A DNA stretch of 64,000 nucleotides from Actinopolymorpha alba DSM 45243 (GTDB lineage Bacteria > Actinomycetota > Actinomycetes > Propionibacteriales > Actinopolymorphaceae), in NCBI RefSeq assembly GCF_000373925.1, contig NZ_KB892744.1, positions 57,368-121,367 on the forward strand, read 5' to 3'. Of this stretch, positions 1 to 10,293 are shown in pieces. The notes under the pieces were generated by a model. It saw only the letters and a program-made list of their open reading frames with translations, searched no databases and was not told where the DNA came from. The translations under genes and the position numbers were made by a program. Within the stretch, counting starts at the first letter, position 1. Each line of letters opens with the position of its first letter.

Positions 1-963
1 CCAGGCTGCCCGGGGCCATCGTCGTGTTGCGCACCCCGACGAGGCGGTTCTCACGCACGGCAGCGGTCCCGGGGAACGTGCGCCTCAGGAAGTCCGTCGT
101 CTGGCGGGCATGGTCCGCGTTCTGTACGGCGAAAACGAAGGCGTCCGGGTTCCGCGACAGGATGACCTCGGGGTTCACCTCGGCGGCGTAGAAGTCGGAG
201 AACCGCTCCTCGGTCGCCGCGAAGACGTTGCTGCCTCCCCCAAGGCGCAGCATGTCGGTCTCGATGGACGCGCCGATCGCATAGAGCTTGCCGCCCTCGA
301 AGTAGACCTGGGCGGTACGTACAGGCGTGCGGTCGCCGACCCGGTTTGCCACGCTCTTGAGCTCCGCGCGAGCCTCGCGCTCGAGGGCCGCCGCTTGGCT
401 CTTCCTGCCGAGGACGGCGCCGAGGATGCGCAGGTCGGCGAACGTGTCCTCGACGGTGCCTGAGGAGCGGCGCTTCAGGCAGCCCGCCGTGGCGACGTAG
501 GGGGTGGCACCTGCCTTGACCAGTTCGTCCTTGCCGGCGAAGCCCTGTTCGGCGTTGAACTCGAACTCCGAACCGGAGTAGACGAAGTCCGGTGACGTCG
601 CGATGAGTGCCTCCCGGGTGGGCGGGGTCTTGGCGCTGAGAGACGGGATGGCTCGGAGTTGCTCCGCGAGGTCGGGGACGGGCTCCGACACCGCCTCCTG
701 GGCCTGGGCGACGATGCGCTCGCCGACCCCGAGGCGCAGGAGGATCTCCGTCTGGCCCGGATAGAGGCTCGCGATGCGTTGCGGTGGTGCCGCCACGGTG
801 TATGTGCGGCCGCAGTTCCTGATGGTCATGGGGTATGTGCCGCCCGCAGCCGCGCTCGTCGAGGCGGGCGCCGACGATGTGGCAGGGGCTTGCTGCGTCA
901 CGGTGCCGCAGGCGGCGACGAGCGGAAGCAGAGCTGCGGCGGCAGCTCGGCGGACGTTGGGGC

Positions 964-967
<4 letters not shown>
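1..967 (-). CDS. Iron-siderophore ABC transporter substrate-binding lipoprotein (3' end cut by window)
   Basis: The frame opens at ATG 967-965 and runs off the window after about 322 codons. The N-terminus (MSPNVRRAAAAALLPLVAACGT) has a hydrophobic stretch ending in a lipobox-like VAAC at about residue 19, so the mature protein is probably a membrane-anchored lipoprotein. An 'APPQRIASLYPGQTEILLRLG' type segment near residue 60 is typical of FepB/BtuF-type periplasmic binding proteins. It overlaps the ATPase gene by 4 bp (ATGA), the last gene of a permease-ATPase-binding protein operon. Family assignment is strong; the actual ligand (ferric siderophore, haem or cobalamin) is inferred from the Fur-type box upstream of the operon. 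Confidence 0.85.
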
Positions 968-1745
<778 letters not shown>

Positions 1746-1749
<4 letters not shown>

Positions 1750-2822
1750 CGTCGCCTCCGGTGGCCACGCAGGAGCCAGAGAAAGAAGGGCGCTCCGAGC
1801 GCCGAGGTCACAATGCCGATCGGCAGCTCCTGAGGTGCTGCGGCGGTCCGCGCGATCATGTCGACGACGACGAGGAACACCGCACCGCCCAGCACCGTCG
1901 CCGGGACCAACCGCCGGTGGTCGGCGCCAACGACGAGCCGGCAGACGTGGGGGACGACCATCCCCACGAACCCGATGCCGCCGCTCACCGCCACGACCGC
2001 CCCCGTGAGCAGCGACGTGGCCACCAGCGCCTCGATGCGGAACCGCGACACGTCGACCCCGAGCGACGTGGCGGACTCGTCCCCGGTCATCACCGCGTTG
2101 AGGTGGTCGACCCGAAGCGCCGCGTGCGTAAGCGCCGCGAGGAGCACGACGAGCGGGATGGCGAGCATCGCCCACGTCGCCGACGACACGCTGCCCAGCA
2201 GGAAGAACACGAGTCCGGGGAGCTTGCCGTGGTCTGCCGTGACCGTGATCCAGCTCGTCGCCGCGCTGAACAGATAGGAGAGGGCCACCCCCACGAGCAC
2301 GAGCCGCAGGGGAGCGACCTGGCCCGCGCGTTGGGCGAGGACGAAGACCAGCGCGGCGGCTGCCGCTGCTCCACCGAACGCCGACCCCGACACCAGCAGG
2401 CTGGGCACGGTCGCGCCTGCGACGAGCGCCCCGACCGCGCCCATGGACGCGCCCGATGAAGCCCCCAGGACGTACGGGTCGGCGAGAGGGTTGCGGATCA
2501 CCGCTTGGAGCACCATGCCGGCGAGGGCGAGCGAGGCCCCGACGAGCGCGGCGAGCAGTGTCCGCGGCATACGGAAGGCCCACACGATCTGGTCCTGCGC
2601 CGCCGTCCAGTCGGCCACGTGCTCACCCGGCAGCAGGTGCGCCCACAAGATGCGGGCCGTCGTCCCGACCGGCACGCCGACCGGCCCGACGGCGGAGCTG
2701 ACGAGCAGCACGACCGGCAGCGCCACGCCCAGGCCGGCCACGAGCAGGCGCCCACGGGAGGGACGCTCAGTCGTCGAGTCCGGGCGAGAGGCGTCGGACA
2801 GCTCGGAGGATGTCGCGGTCAT
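1746..2822 (-). CDS. FecCD-family iron-siderophore ABC permease
   Basis: A 358-residue inner-membrane permease of the FecCD/BtuC family with about ten hydrophobic segments. Family-typical stretches include LAGMVLQAVIRNPLADPYVLG (about residues 100-120), TGDESATSLGVD (the loop contacting the ATPase) and GGIGFVGMVVPHVCRL. It presumably dimerises and carries an iron chelate across the cytoplasmic membrane. It is the first gene of the operon. The ATG at 2822 has no obvious Shine-Dalgarno sequence; the predicted promoter lies only some 20-50 bp upstream, so the leader is very short and may be effectively leaderless. Confidence 0.92.
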
Positions 2823-2828
2823 GAAACG

Positions 2829-2874
2829 GAATGATAATCATTTCTATCTAGATGGTGCGACCGGGCCCGTCCAA
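2829..2874 (-). promoter_or_regulatory. Promoter with Fur-family operator of the iron ABC operon
   Basis: On the minus strand a TTGGAC -35 (2874-2869) and a TAGATA -10 (2850-2845) are separated by 18 bp. Immediately downstream, at 2829-2843, lies ATGATAATCATT (plus-strand reading), which matches the centre of the classical Fur box. Binding there would block the start of transcription and translation. Which Fur-family member (Fur, Zur) binds is inference; the importer favours iron. Confidence 0.65.
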
Positions 2875-2879
2875 CCTCG

Positions 2880-3607
2880 GAAGCGCCGGCGCACTCGTTC
2901 CCGTCACGGCGCAGCATCGGCGGCACCCCTTCCCTGGGTATGAGCAAAGCTGATCTCCCGGCACCCGCGGACGGCGCACGGGGGAAGGGCGGGGTATTCG
3001 ATCAGGTGCGGGTCGCGTACCGGCAACGCTGGGTGGATTGCTGGCGTCGGGGGACGCAGTCCTCGACGACATCGCTTTGTATGCGGGGATTCCCGAGCCG
3101 TTTCCGTCGTTCATCCGAGGGTCGGCGGATCCAACATCCCTGAACCCGCCCAATTTCATCGGCCTGCATACGGGCTCGGTGTGCGGCACGTGTTCTCACC
3201 GAGCACGCACGCTACTTATCCCAGGGTCCGCCCCCGCGCATCAGGCGTTACGGCTTGATTCCGATCGGTTGGCCGTTCTGGTGGGCTACGGCGAAAACCC
3301 TCTGGTGGAGGCGTTTGGACCAACTGCCATGCCCTGATTGGGCAGCTCGCGTCCGGCACCGAATGGCTGGACGAACTCCATGTAGCCAAGCTCGCCGATG
3401 TGCTCCGGCTGCCGCGGGTCGGCGATCCTCGCAGGCTTCTGGTGCGACCACTCTTCATCGCGCGGCGTTGAGCGGTGAGTCTCAGCGCTTGATGTGGCGG
3501 GATTCGTTCATGGTTTCTCGAGTGGGCGGGCGACGAGGAGATTGGCGTCGGCGAGCGTGGTACGCATTCCGGCGGCTGCGAGTTCGCGGGCGAGGTCGGT
3601 TTCGCTG
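2880..3607. other. No intact gene; degraded sequence before an IS110 remnant
   Basis: Several short open frames exist on both strands but none has a family-like sequence with a ribosome site. A plus-strand stretch ending at about 3470 (...VAKLADVLRLPRVGDPRRLL...) reads like protein without a start. I regard the block as decayed mobile-element DNA. Confidence 0.4.
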
Positions 3608-3888
3608 ACGGCCTACACCGGGTCGGTACCCACCACCCGCGCTTCAGGCAAGAGCCGAGCCGTGTTCAACCGGCGGGTCAAGAACAAGCTGCCTCGATCG
3701 GCTACCAGTGGGCCTTCTGCGCCCTCACCGCATCCCCAGAAGCCCTGGCCCACTATCGTCGCCGCCGCGACCGAGGCGACCGGCATGCAGCTGCCCAACG
3801 CAACCTGTTCAACCGGATGCATGGCATGCTCCACCACTGCCTGGCCACCGGCCAGCTCTATGACGAACACCGCGCCTTCGCCAGCTAA
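3608..3888 (+). pseudogene. IS110-family transposase, C-terminal remnant
   Basis: The plus strand encodes AYTGSVPTTRASGKS followed, after a frameshift near 3690, by GYQWAFCALTASPEAL, HYRRRRDRGDRHAAAQRNLF and FNRMHGMLHHCLATGQ up to TAA 3886-3888. This order is the C-terminal part of IS110/IS116/IS902 transposases (the transposase_20 region, with TRASGKS and the RMHG/LHHCL tail). The DEDD catalytic N-terminal domain is absent and the frame is broken, so it cannot transpose. Confidence 0.8.
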
Positions 3889-3982
3889 GTCACGAACAAG
3901 CTCGCCAGGAGTTCACGGAGCTGCGGATGAATTCGAGGTCCCGCAGGTATCCGCTGCCGTGCTTCCAGGGTTCGGGCTGTTC

Positions 3983-4690
3983 CTACTGTGCCTTCCACCC
4001 AGGTCGGTCTTCGGCCGCCCACGTACGCATCGTCTCGTATGCGGCCTGGACCCTGGCGGGCACCGTGGTGAGTAACTCATCCCATTGGGACGGTGTGCAG
4101 CCGTAGGCCCAACGGACAGAGGCGAGCCGCTGTGAGACTGGCGTCGATGCCGGCCAACCCATCAGGGTGAGATTTTCCGGCGCGGCAAGCGGGACGAGGG
4201 TGTACGCGAGGTAGGCAAAGTCCCACATGCGCGGCCCCGGTGCGGCGGTGTCCCAGTCGACGAGGGCCACCGCTGTGTGACCCAGGCTGATCAGGTTCCA
4301 CGGCGCGGCGTCGTTGTGACAGATGACCTCCGGTCGCCCGGTGGCGACGGGTGGCAGCTGCCACTCTGGGACGGTTGGAGTCCACCCGGCAACAGCATCG
4401 TGGTAGACCCGCAGAAGGACCGCTGAGCTCACCAGCAGCTCCGGATGGAACAGCGTCGGACGCGGCGGCCAAGGAGTTTCTCCAGGCACCAGCGACAAGA
4501 CTTCTCGCCCTTGCTCGTCGATTCCGAGGAACCGGGGCGCTCCTCTGAACCCGACGGACTCCAGGTGCTGGAGGAGTTCATGCACCGCAGACGACCACGC
4601 GCCGACTGGACGCCGGATCGTAGTGCCAATCCGCACGATCGGGTTGATCCCACCGCGCAGGGACTCCTCGCCCTCCTCGATGCCAGCCAC
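3983..4690 (-). CDS. Aminoglycoside-phosphotransferase-like kinase (APH family)
   Basis: A 235-residue protein of the APH/choline kinase fold. The catalytic loop is HNDAAPWN (about residues 148-155), equivalent to HGDxxxxN with Asp conserved, and DWD about 20 residues later is the metal-binding motif. The N-terminal lobe (GTTIRRPVGAWSSAVHELLQHL) is short, as in many actinobacterial 'phosphotransferase family' proteins of unknown substrate. The start is GTG at 4690. It may phosphorylate an antibiotic or a small metabolite; nothing here fixes the substrate. Confidence 0.8.
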   Translation of the reverse strand: MAGIEEGEESLRGGINPIVRIGTTIRRPVGAWSSAVHELLQHLESVGFRGAPRFLGIDEQGREVLSLVPGETPWPPRPTLFHPELLVSSAVLLRVYHDAVAGWTPTVPEWQLPPVATGRPEVICHNDAAPWNLISLGHTAVALVDWDTAAPGPRMWDFAYLAYTLVPLAAPENLTLMGWPASTPVSQRLASVRWAYGCTPSQWDELLTTVPARVQAAYETMRTWAAEDRPGWKAQ

Positions 4691-5012
4691 GTTCCGATGG
4701 TCGCACGGTCACGTCCTCGACGACGAAACGGCCTCCTACGAGACCAAGCCTGACAGGGCCCCGACCACCAGTTGGTTGTCTTCCTTGACGCATAGCCCCT
4801 GTGGGAGGTCTCCGAGAGTGGAGGCAGCGCCTTTCTCGCCGGTCGGCCACCGCGAGCGGTGTACCCGGAACCTGCACAGGACCCGGGTGCGGTCGAGCTG
4901 TCCGACCGACGGGAGTGGAGCCCTGGGGCTGGAGGTCTACGGGACGGACCGCCATCGGCGCTGAGCAGAATGGTGTGGCGGTACGTGGCCCAAGGGTGAC
5001 AAGGTGACGCGT

Positions 5013-5501
5013 ATGTCCGAAGTCGTGCTACCGCTGACGGTTAGAGATCTGACTGCCGAGGACCTGCATCTGGGCTTCTCCGGGTGGTCAGAGACATATC
5101 TTGAGGGCACATTCACGGCTCTCGACCGGGCGGAGCGCGGCGAGGTCGACTTCCTCGCAGTCTGTCCGCCGTCTGGCATTCCGGTGGCGACCGGCGGGGT
5201 CGACTACGCCAAGCCCTCGGGTATCGCACTCCTGTGGCAGCTTTCCGTTGATTCGCCGCTGCGTGGCTGTGGCATTGGCACGGTCCTCATCCAAGCCTTG
5301 GAGCAGCGGATCCGCGGACGCGGCCTCACCTTGGCCGAGCTGGGCTTCGACGAGAAGAAGTCACGGCCACGCACACTCTATGAACGCCTCGGCTACGTCG
5401 TCACCGGCCGCGAACCTGGAGCCTGGGACGAGGAAGCGCCGGACGGCACGGTCGCTCGCTACGAAACGATGATCACGGTCATGCACAAGGAACTTGCCTA
5501 G
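5013..5501 (+). CDS. GNAT-family N-acetyltransferase
   Basis: A 162-residue acetyltransferase. The acetyl-CoA binding motif A is visible as LSVDSPLRGCGIGTVLIQAL (about residues 83-102), with Q/RxxGxG/A represented by RGCGIG. The C-terminal YERLGYVVTGRE is the usual motif B region. ATG 5013 is preceded by AAGG about 8 nt upstream; an in-frame GTG at 5004 is an alternative. It probably acetylates a small amine; the substrate is unknown. Confidence 0.82.
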   Translation: MSEVVLPLTVRDLTAEDLHLGFSGWSETYLEGTFTALDRAERGEVDFLAVCPPSGIPVATGGVDYAKPSGIALLWQLSVDSPLRGCGIGTVLIQALEQRIRGRGLTLAELGFDEKKSRPRTLYERLGYVVTGREPGAWDEEAPDGTVARYETMITVMHKELA

Positions 5502-5968
5502 TCTTCCTGCCAGGAGCCGGACGAGTCTGCTAACGCGGTTCCTAACAGGACGCTGGACGGCCATGGACGGTGGCCGACGCTACTGGCCCATCGAACCCAT
5601 CCGTCCTGCGTGAGCTGGACGGCCCTGGACGAGGCTGGTCGATCCCAATCGGCCTACGGATCAGCTGGTCCGGTCCATTTCCCGTCGGTTCGTGCCGCGT
5701 GTGCCAGCTCTACGTTGCTGATTCCGGCTCTCCAGGGTCAAGGCGCCGCTGACGCGGCGCACCGCCCGGCTACCGCCCTTGCGGGCGGGCTGGGGCGCCG
5801 TCCTCGGGCTCGCCGTGCGGAAGCCGGTGGTGACTCGCTCAAACGAGAACCTCGGGCTCTGCCCCGAACCCCGGTCCTCTCTCGGGGAAGGAGCGCCGGA
5901 CTCCTCTCCCATCGGACGACCACCACGGGCGGGTTCGGGCAAGCTGTCCGATCGACGGGAGAGGAGCC
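5502..5968. other. Gap without a supported gene
   Basis: Both strands carry only short, low-complexity open frames lacking ribosome sites or recognisable protein motifs. I see no RNA gene or terminator worth naming here. Confidence 0.4.
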
Positions 5969-7140
5969 TCAGATTGGGTTGCTATGCATGGGTTGGAGCT
6001 GGAAGCGCTCAAAGCGGGTGAGCTCGTTTTCGATCGGTACCTTGTGGCGACTGGCCGTGCCTTTGCCTACCCAGGTCCATTGCTGCATGAATAGCGCGGC
6101 CTCTTCGCGGTCGACTTTCAGGTCGATGACGGCGACGATCTCGTCACCTACGAGGACGGGCAGCGCGAAGTATCCGAGAACGCGTTTTTCCTGGGGTACG
6201 TAGGCCTCGAACCGGGTGGTTGTAGTCGAAGAACAGCGCGAGTCGCTTGCGTTGAATGATCAGGGGATCGAACGGAGACAGGATGTGGACTGGCCGATCA
6301 TCTGGCGAGGAGATGGTGTCAAGGGTATGCGGCGTTGTCCAGTGCTCGACCTTGCCGGTGCCTTCGATCGTTACGGGTACGAGCTCCCTTCTTTGCACTC
6401 GTGCCTCGATCAGTGCTCGGATCGCAGGCTTTGACTTGGCCGAGAGGTGACAGGTGGAGTCGAGGCTTACCAAGCCTTGGGAGCGCAGGGCGCGATCGAG
6501 CCGGTAGGTGAGGACCTGCCTGTCCGTCGCGGGTCGGGGTGGCTTGTCCCATCCGAAATGGCGATCTATGAGCTCATACGTCTTGACCATTCCAGCGCGT
6601 TCGCTAATCGTGACGAGGCCCCAGTGGAATGCCATGTCCAGTGCCCGCTTCGAGGGCTTGCGGCTTGCCCATGCCCAGTCCTTCTCCACGAGCACATCGT
6701 CTTTGATGTCGCGAATTGTTAGAGCGCCGGTCTTCCGGATCAACGTGACCACGCGCCGAATGTCCTCGTCCTTGACTGTACGGTTCCACGGCATGCGTGG
6801 TTCCTTACGCGCTCGTCTCATGGCCGGCAGGAAGAACTTAAGATCTCTGGCTGGGACGTAGGACAGCGCGTGCGTCGACGCTTCAAAGACCGTCTTGTCG
6901 ACGGTTTGGGCCTGGTGGAGATGCTCGCGGTCGTACCCGGGGATCCGCGTCCAGAGGATGCGGTGGTGAGCTCGCTCGATGACGTTGATCGTGTCTATCT
7001 GGACGTAGCCCAAGTGTTCTATTGCCGCGACCGTTGCCTGCGCACCGTCACCGAATGGCTCCTGGCTATCGAGCCGCTGGGCGTGCAGCCAGATGCGGCG
7101 TGCCTTGGCCTTGGGAAGCGTGATCGCATCAGCCTTCGGC
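5969..7140 (-). pseudogene. AlkX/YcaQ-like winged-helix DNA glycosylase family protein, frameshifted
   Basis: Reads as a winged-helix 'DNA glycosylase AlkZ-like / YcaQ' protein: ARRIWLHAQRLD, HLGYVQIDTINVIERAHHRI, the QID-like motif of the family, then ...SPFDPLIIQRKRLALFFDYNH. At about 6215 one extra C in a CCC run shifts the frame; in the next frame the protein continues RFEAYVPQEKRVLGYFALP, LVGDEIVAVIDLK and ends TRFERFQL...* at 5969. The start is uncertain because the 5' end lies in a 49-bp tandem duplication. Known relatives unhook DNA crosslinks. It may be a true pseudogene or a sequencing error. Confidence 0.75.
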
Positions 7141-7231
7141 CGGGGCGTGCGTCCCTTGGGTGCGCGGGCGGCCCTTGTCCTGCTTCGGCCGGGGCGTGCG
7201 TCCCTTGGGTGCGCGGGCGGCCCTTGTCCTG
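7134..7231. repeat. Perfect 49-bp tandem duplication
   Basis: Copies 7134-7182 and 7183-7231 are identical. Forty-nine is not a multiple of three, so the duplication changes the reading frame at the 5' end of the AlkX-like gene and obscures its start. Confidence 0.9.
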
Positions 7232-7332
7232 TCGATCGCCGGGGAGCTGCCAACAGACTCGTGCAGTCCGAAGCTGACCAGCAGTGAAGAGGGGCTCTAG
7301 CGTCGCGATCCCCGAGGGAATGAGCGATTGAG

Positions 7333-7728
7333 ATGCTTCGCGGACGAGCTGACAAAGGGCACTGGTGGGGCGTCGTTCTGGATGCATCGGATCCTCAGGC
7401 GCTGGGCCTGTTCTACGCCGAGATGCTGGGCTGGAAGATCTACAAGAACAAGCCGAACGAGTTCGTACTGGAAGTGCCTGGCGGTTGCGAGGCGTACATG
7501 TCGTTCCAGCCCCAGAAGTCGGCCGAGTGGGTCCGGCCAGTCTGGCCAGCCAAGGATGGCCACCAACAGATGATGATCCATCTCGACGTCGGAGGTAGGC
7601 GAGCTGGAGACCGCCGTCGCACACGCCGTCGAGCTGGGCGCCACTGTCGCCGACTATCAGCCACAGGAGACCGTCCGCGTCCTCTACGACCCGGCCGGGC
7701 ACCGTTCTGCCTATACGTCGGCGACTGA
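7333..7728 (+). pseudogene. VOC-family (glyoxalase-like) protein with two compensating frameshifts
   Basis: The frame opens MLRGRADKGHWWGVVLDASD, typical of short vicinal-oxygen-chelate proteins, and is read to HLDV at about 7590. It continues in the next frame as GELETAVAHAVELGATVADY...VRVLYDPAGH and returns to the first frame as PFCLYVGD* after one missing C at about 7703. The complete ancestral protein would be about 130 residues and resembles the intact VOC protein at 55172-55570. Two single-base indels make it nonfunctional unless they are sequencing errors. Confidence 0.7.
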
Positions 7729-7839
7729 GGTAAGAAGCGCACGCCGACTTTCAGGCTGAGCGTGCTGTCACCGTGCAGGCCCAGAGCGGTCACCTGTCGA
7801 GAGAGCCTGTAATACCCCGGCGAGCAGGCCTGCGGGGTC

Positions 7840-8349
7840 GTGAAGCACTCGGCACGCATATCTCACCGACCTTCGGGTTGGTATGACCTTGACGAGGTTG
7901 GCCCGGTCGTCTACGTGACATGGCAGGACGCAACGGCCTATGCAGAGTGGGCGGGCAAGCAACTACCCACGAGTCAACAGTGGGAGAAGGCTGCCCGCGG
8001 CACGCGTGGCGCGGTCTATCCATGGGGAGATCAACCGACGCCCGCAAAGTGCAACGTGCGGGAGAACGGGATCGGTGAAACGACCCCTGGGGACTGCTAC
8101 CGAAGCGGCGTCAGCCCATACGGCGTCTACGACATGTGCGGAAACGTCTGGGAATGGTGCTCCACCGAAACCAGTCCAGGCCGCCACGAGTTGAAGGGCG
8201 GCGCCTGGACCAGCCCGTTCGACCGAGCCACGCCAACGCTGGTCAACGACGCGGCCGCGACCATGTGCGATGACGACACAGGCTTCCGCTGCGTTGCATC
8301 AGCTGACGAGTTGGAGCGGCTACTGAACGACGCACCTCGGCGTCTCTAA
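7840..8349 (+). CDS. Formylglycine-generating-enzyme-like (SUMF1/FGE-sulfatase) domain protein, N-terminally short
   Basis: About 169 residues carrying the C-terminal two thirds of an FGE-sulfatase domain: VVYVTWQDATAYAEWAGKQL, LPTSQQWEKAARG, VYPWGD, YGVYDMCGNVWEWC, LKGGAWTSP and GFRCV. The usual first 80 or so residues (the MG...E.P.h.V segment) are missing, so this is either a 5'-truncated gene or a shortened member. No good ribosome site is visible. Members modify sulfatases or act in ergothioneine-type synthesis; the role here is unknown. Confidence 0.6.
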   Translation: MKHSARISHRPSGWYDLDEVGPVVYVTWQDATAYAEWAGKQLPTSQQWEKAARGTRGAVYPWGDQPTPAKCNVRENGIGETTPGDCYRSGVSPYGVYDMCGNVWEWCSTETSPGRHELKGGAWTSPFDRATPTLVNDAAATMCDDDTGFRCVASADELERLLNDAPRRL

Positions 8350-8433
8350 TTGCATCCTCTGGCCGTGGGAGTGCAGAGGTACAGTGACCGGCGTAGGCCA
8401 TCGGCGGCGCCGAGCCAAGCGCTGACCGATGCC

Positions 8434-9606
8434 TCAGCGGCGAAGCCTGATTCCGTTTCGCCAGACGTCTTGGATCGACCTGGTTGCGTCGATATCTGTG
8501 GTCGGGTCGCCTTGAACTAATACCAGGTCGGCGCGCAGCCCTGGTACGATTCGGCCACGGTCACGGAGTCGGAAGTGTTTGGCCGGCGCCATGGTCGCTG
8601 CTGTGAGTGCCTCCGCGGTGGTGAGTCCGCCGCGGACCAGGAGTTCGAGCTCGTGGTGCATGCTCGCGCCATACGTTGTCCCGGGATTCGCCGCGTCGGA
8701 GCCTGCCAGAATCGGTATACCCGCATCTCGCAGGAGACGCACGGCCGCAAGAGCGTATTCCCGGAACTGCCCTTGACCATTAACGCTATCGCAAAGGATG
8801 TCTCGCCATCTGGCGTCGATCTTCGGATTCAGTCTTGGATCGTTGGCGAGTTTCGCGCCCTCGCGGCTGTGATACACGGCAAGTGTCATCACGACGAAGA
8901 CGCCGGCAGACTTGAGGACCTGAGCAAATTCTGGGGTCAACGGCTGGTCTACGTACTGGTGAGCTAGACCGTCCACGCCCGACTCGATCGCTTGTTCCAC
9001 GAAGCGGCGGGACTGGGCGTGGGCCACGACGAGTAGGCCGTGGGAGTGCGCCTGCGCGGCGACTGCAGTGGAGACCTCAGAGGAGATGAACGGAGTCGAC
9101 TTTCCGATCACGGAACTGTCTTCGATGATGATCTTTAGGTAGTCTGAACCTTCCCTAACTCTGGCATCAATAAACGATTCGACCTCCCCTGCGCCATGCA
9201 GGGTCGGGTAATAGTCGAAGAACTGAGTCGGATGGCTGCCGTCGACTGATGCGACGATCCCGGCAGATCGAAGATCGCAAAGGTCTGGCTCTTTCAACGT
9301 CTTCAGTTGTGCAACGAATTCGGGGTAACGACATCCCATGCAAAGCATGGTAGTGACTCCGAATCTTAGAGCCTGTCGCAACGCGGCGGCCGCCTCGTTT
9401 AGGGTGCCTTGGTCGGGGGTGTGGACGTGGGCGTCGATAAAACCGGGAAGTAACGTGCCACCGCCGCCTTCGACTACCACGCATCCAGTCGGAGCCGAGA
9501 GATTCCGACTGACCATGACGATTTGGTCGCCCTGGATCAAGACGCAATCGGCGTCCACAACCTCAACGCCGTCAAAGACTCGGACATGCTTGATCAGTGT
9601 TGGCAT
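8434..9606 (-). CDS. Metal-dependent amidohydrolase (imidazolonepropionase/prolidase-like)
   Basis: A 390-residue amidohydrolase-superfamily enzyme. Metal ligands are visible in order: FIDAHVH (HxH, about residue 72), the carboxylated-Lys candidate in YLKIIIED, VVAHAQS, GLAHQY and the catalytic Asp in AGSDAA. The C-terminal LRDRGRIVPGLRADLVLVQG is the small beta-sandwich end typical of the family. ATG 9606 matches the family N-terminus (LIKHVRVFDG); an upstream ATG at 9642 would add 12 residues. It probably hydrolyses a cyclic amide or a peptide-like substrate; which one cannot be read. Confidence 0.85.
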   Translation of the reverse strand: MPTLIKHVRVFDGVEVVDADCVLIQGDQIVMVSRNLSAPTGCVVVEGGGGTLLPGFIDAHVHTPDQGTLNEAAAALRQALRFGVTTMLCMGCRYPEFVAQLKTLKEPDLCDLRSAGIVASVDGSHPTQFFDYYPTLHGAGEVESFIDARVREGSDYLKIIIEDSSVIGKSTPFISSEVSTAVAAQAHSHGLLVVAHAQSRRFVEQAIESGVDGLAHQYVDQPLTPEFAQVLKSAGVFVVMTLAVYHSREGAKLANDPRLNPKIDARWRDILCDSVNGQGQFREYALAAVRLLRDAGIPILAGSDAANPGTTYGASMHHELELLVRGGLTTAEALTAATMAPAKHFRLRDRGRIVPGLRADLVLVQGDPTTDIDATRSIQDVWRNGIRLRR

Positions 9607-9740
9607 CCTGGTGATCGTAGCCGCCAAGGGTGCTCCAAGCATGGGGCTATGCGCCTGCTATTCCGTCGACGACGGCCGGTGCTGGTGGATGCGGAAGGTA
9701 GCGACATCGAGACATATTCCGACTGCCACAGCTGTCACTC

Positions 9741-9781
9741 TGTCACTCGACCGTCTCCGACCTGCGGAGACGTGAGTGACA
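9741..9781. repeat. Double inverted repeat in a TGTCAC-rich segment
   Basis: TGTCACTC and GAGTGACA (outer arms) enclose CGTCTCCG and CGGAGACG (inner arms, 5-nt loop). Further TGTCAC/GTGACA copies lie on both sides (9732-9800 and about 9829-9842). It could be an operator or replication/transfer site of a lost mobile element; no gene overlaps it. Confidence 0.55.
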
Positions 9782-10100
9782 GGGGTGTGACAGGTAGGTG
9801 GAGGCTGTCTCTCCCACACTCTCTCTATGTCACTGCGTCACTCCGGTGGTGTAGGAGGCTGAAACACTTGAGTCCCCTTGCCCCCTGCTGTTTCAGCCCT
9901 GTCGCCCTAAGGCCTGCGGGGGGTATGAGGACACGGGACGGCTGGGGTGGTAGCCATCCGGCCGGCGCGATCAAGCGGTGGGTCGCAGGGGTGCGCGAAG
10001 CAGCCATGCGAGCAGCCAAGCGGGCAGACGATCAAGGACATTGGTGGGCGACGACGAACAGCTGGCGAGCGTCGGGGAGCGGGCTTCTCGGTGCCGCCAC

Positions 10101-10144
10101 CGACTCGTAATGCGTAGGTCGTGGGTTCGATTCCCACAGGCGGG
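10101..10144 (+). tRNA. 3' part of a tRNA-Thr(CGT)-like gene (fragment, integration scar)
   Basis: The sequence contains an anticodon loop CTCGTAA followed by variable loop and a perfect T-arm GTGGG-TTCGATT-CCCAC and a 3' acceptor strand AGGCGGG. The 5' half (acceptor, D-arm) and the 5' side of the anticodon stem do not fit, so it is not a working tRNA. Such 3' halves are what integrases leave at att sites. No matching second copy is seen in the window. Confidence 0.6.
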
Positions 10145-10293
10145 CCGTCGCGCTCTGCGTTCGATGCTTCGCGTCGAGGGCGCGGAACCATTCGGCGCCC
10201 TCGATCGAGAAGTTCGGCACCAGGGGTTTCAAGCAGCCGGGGGAACGACCCGTGCGGTCGACCCTCACCCGTTGAAGCCGGTCCGAACGAAGC

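Noticed and set aside
9907..10268. Minus-strand frames with GIEPTTYALRVGGG
   Set aside because: This is an artefact of translating tRNA-Thr-like sequence, as is the AGLEPATQGL frame at 18088-18399 across the att repeat.
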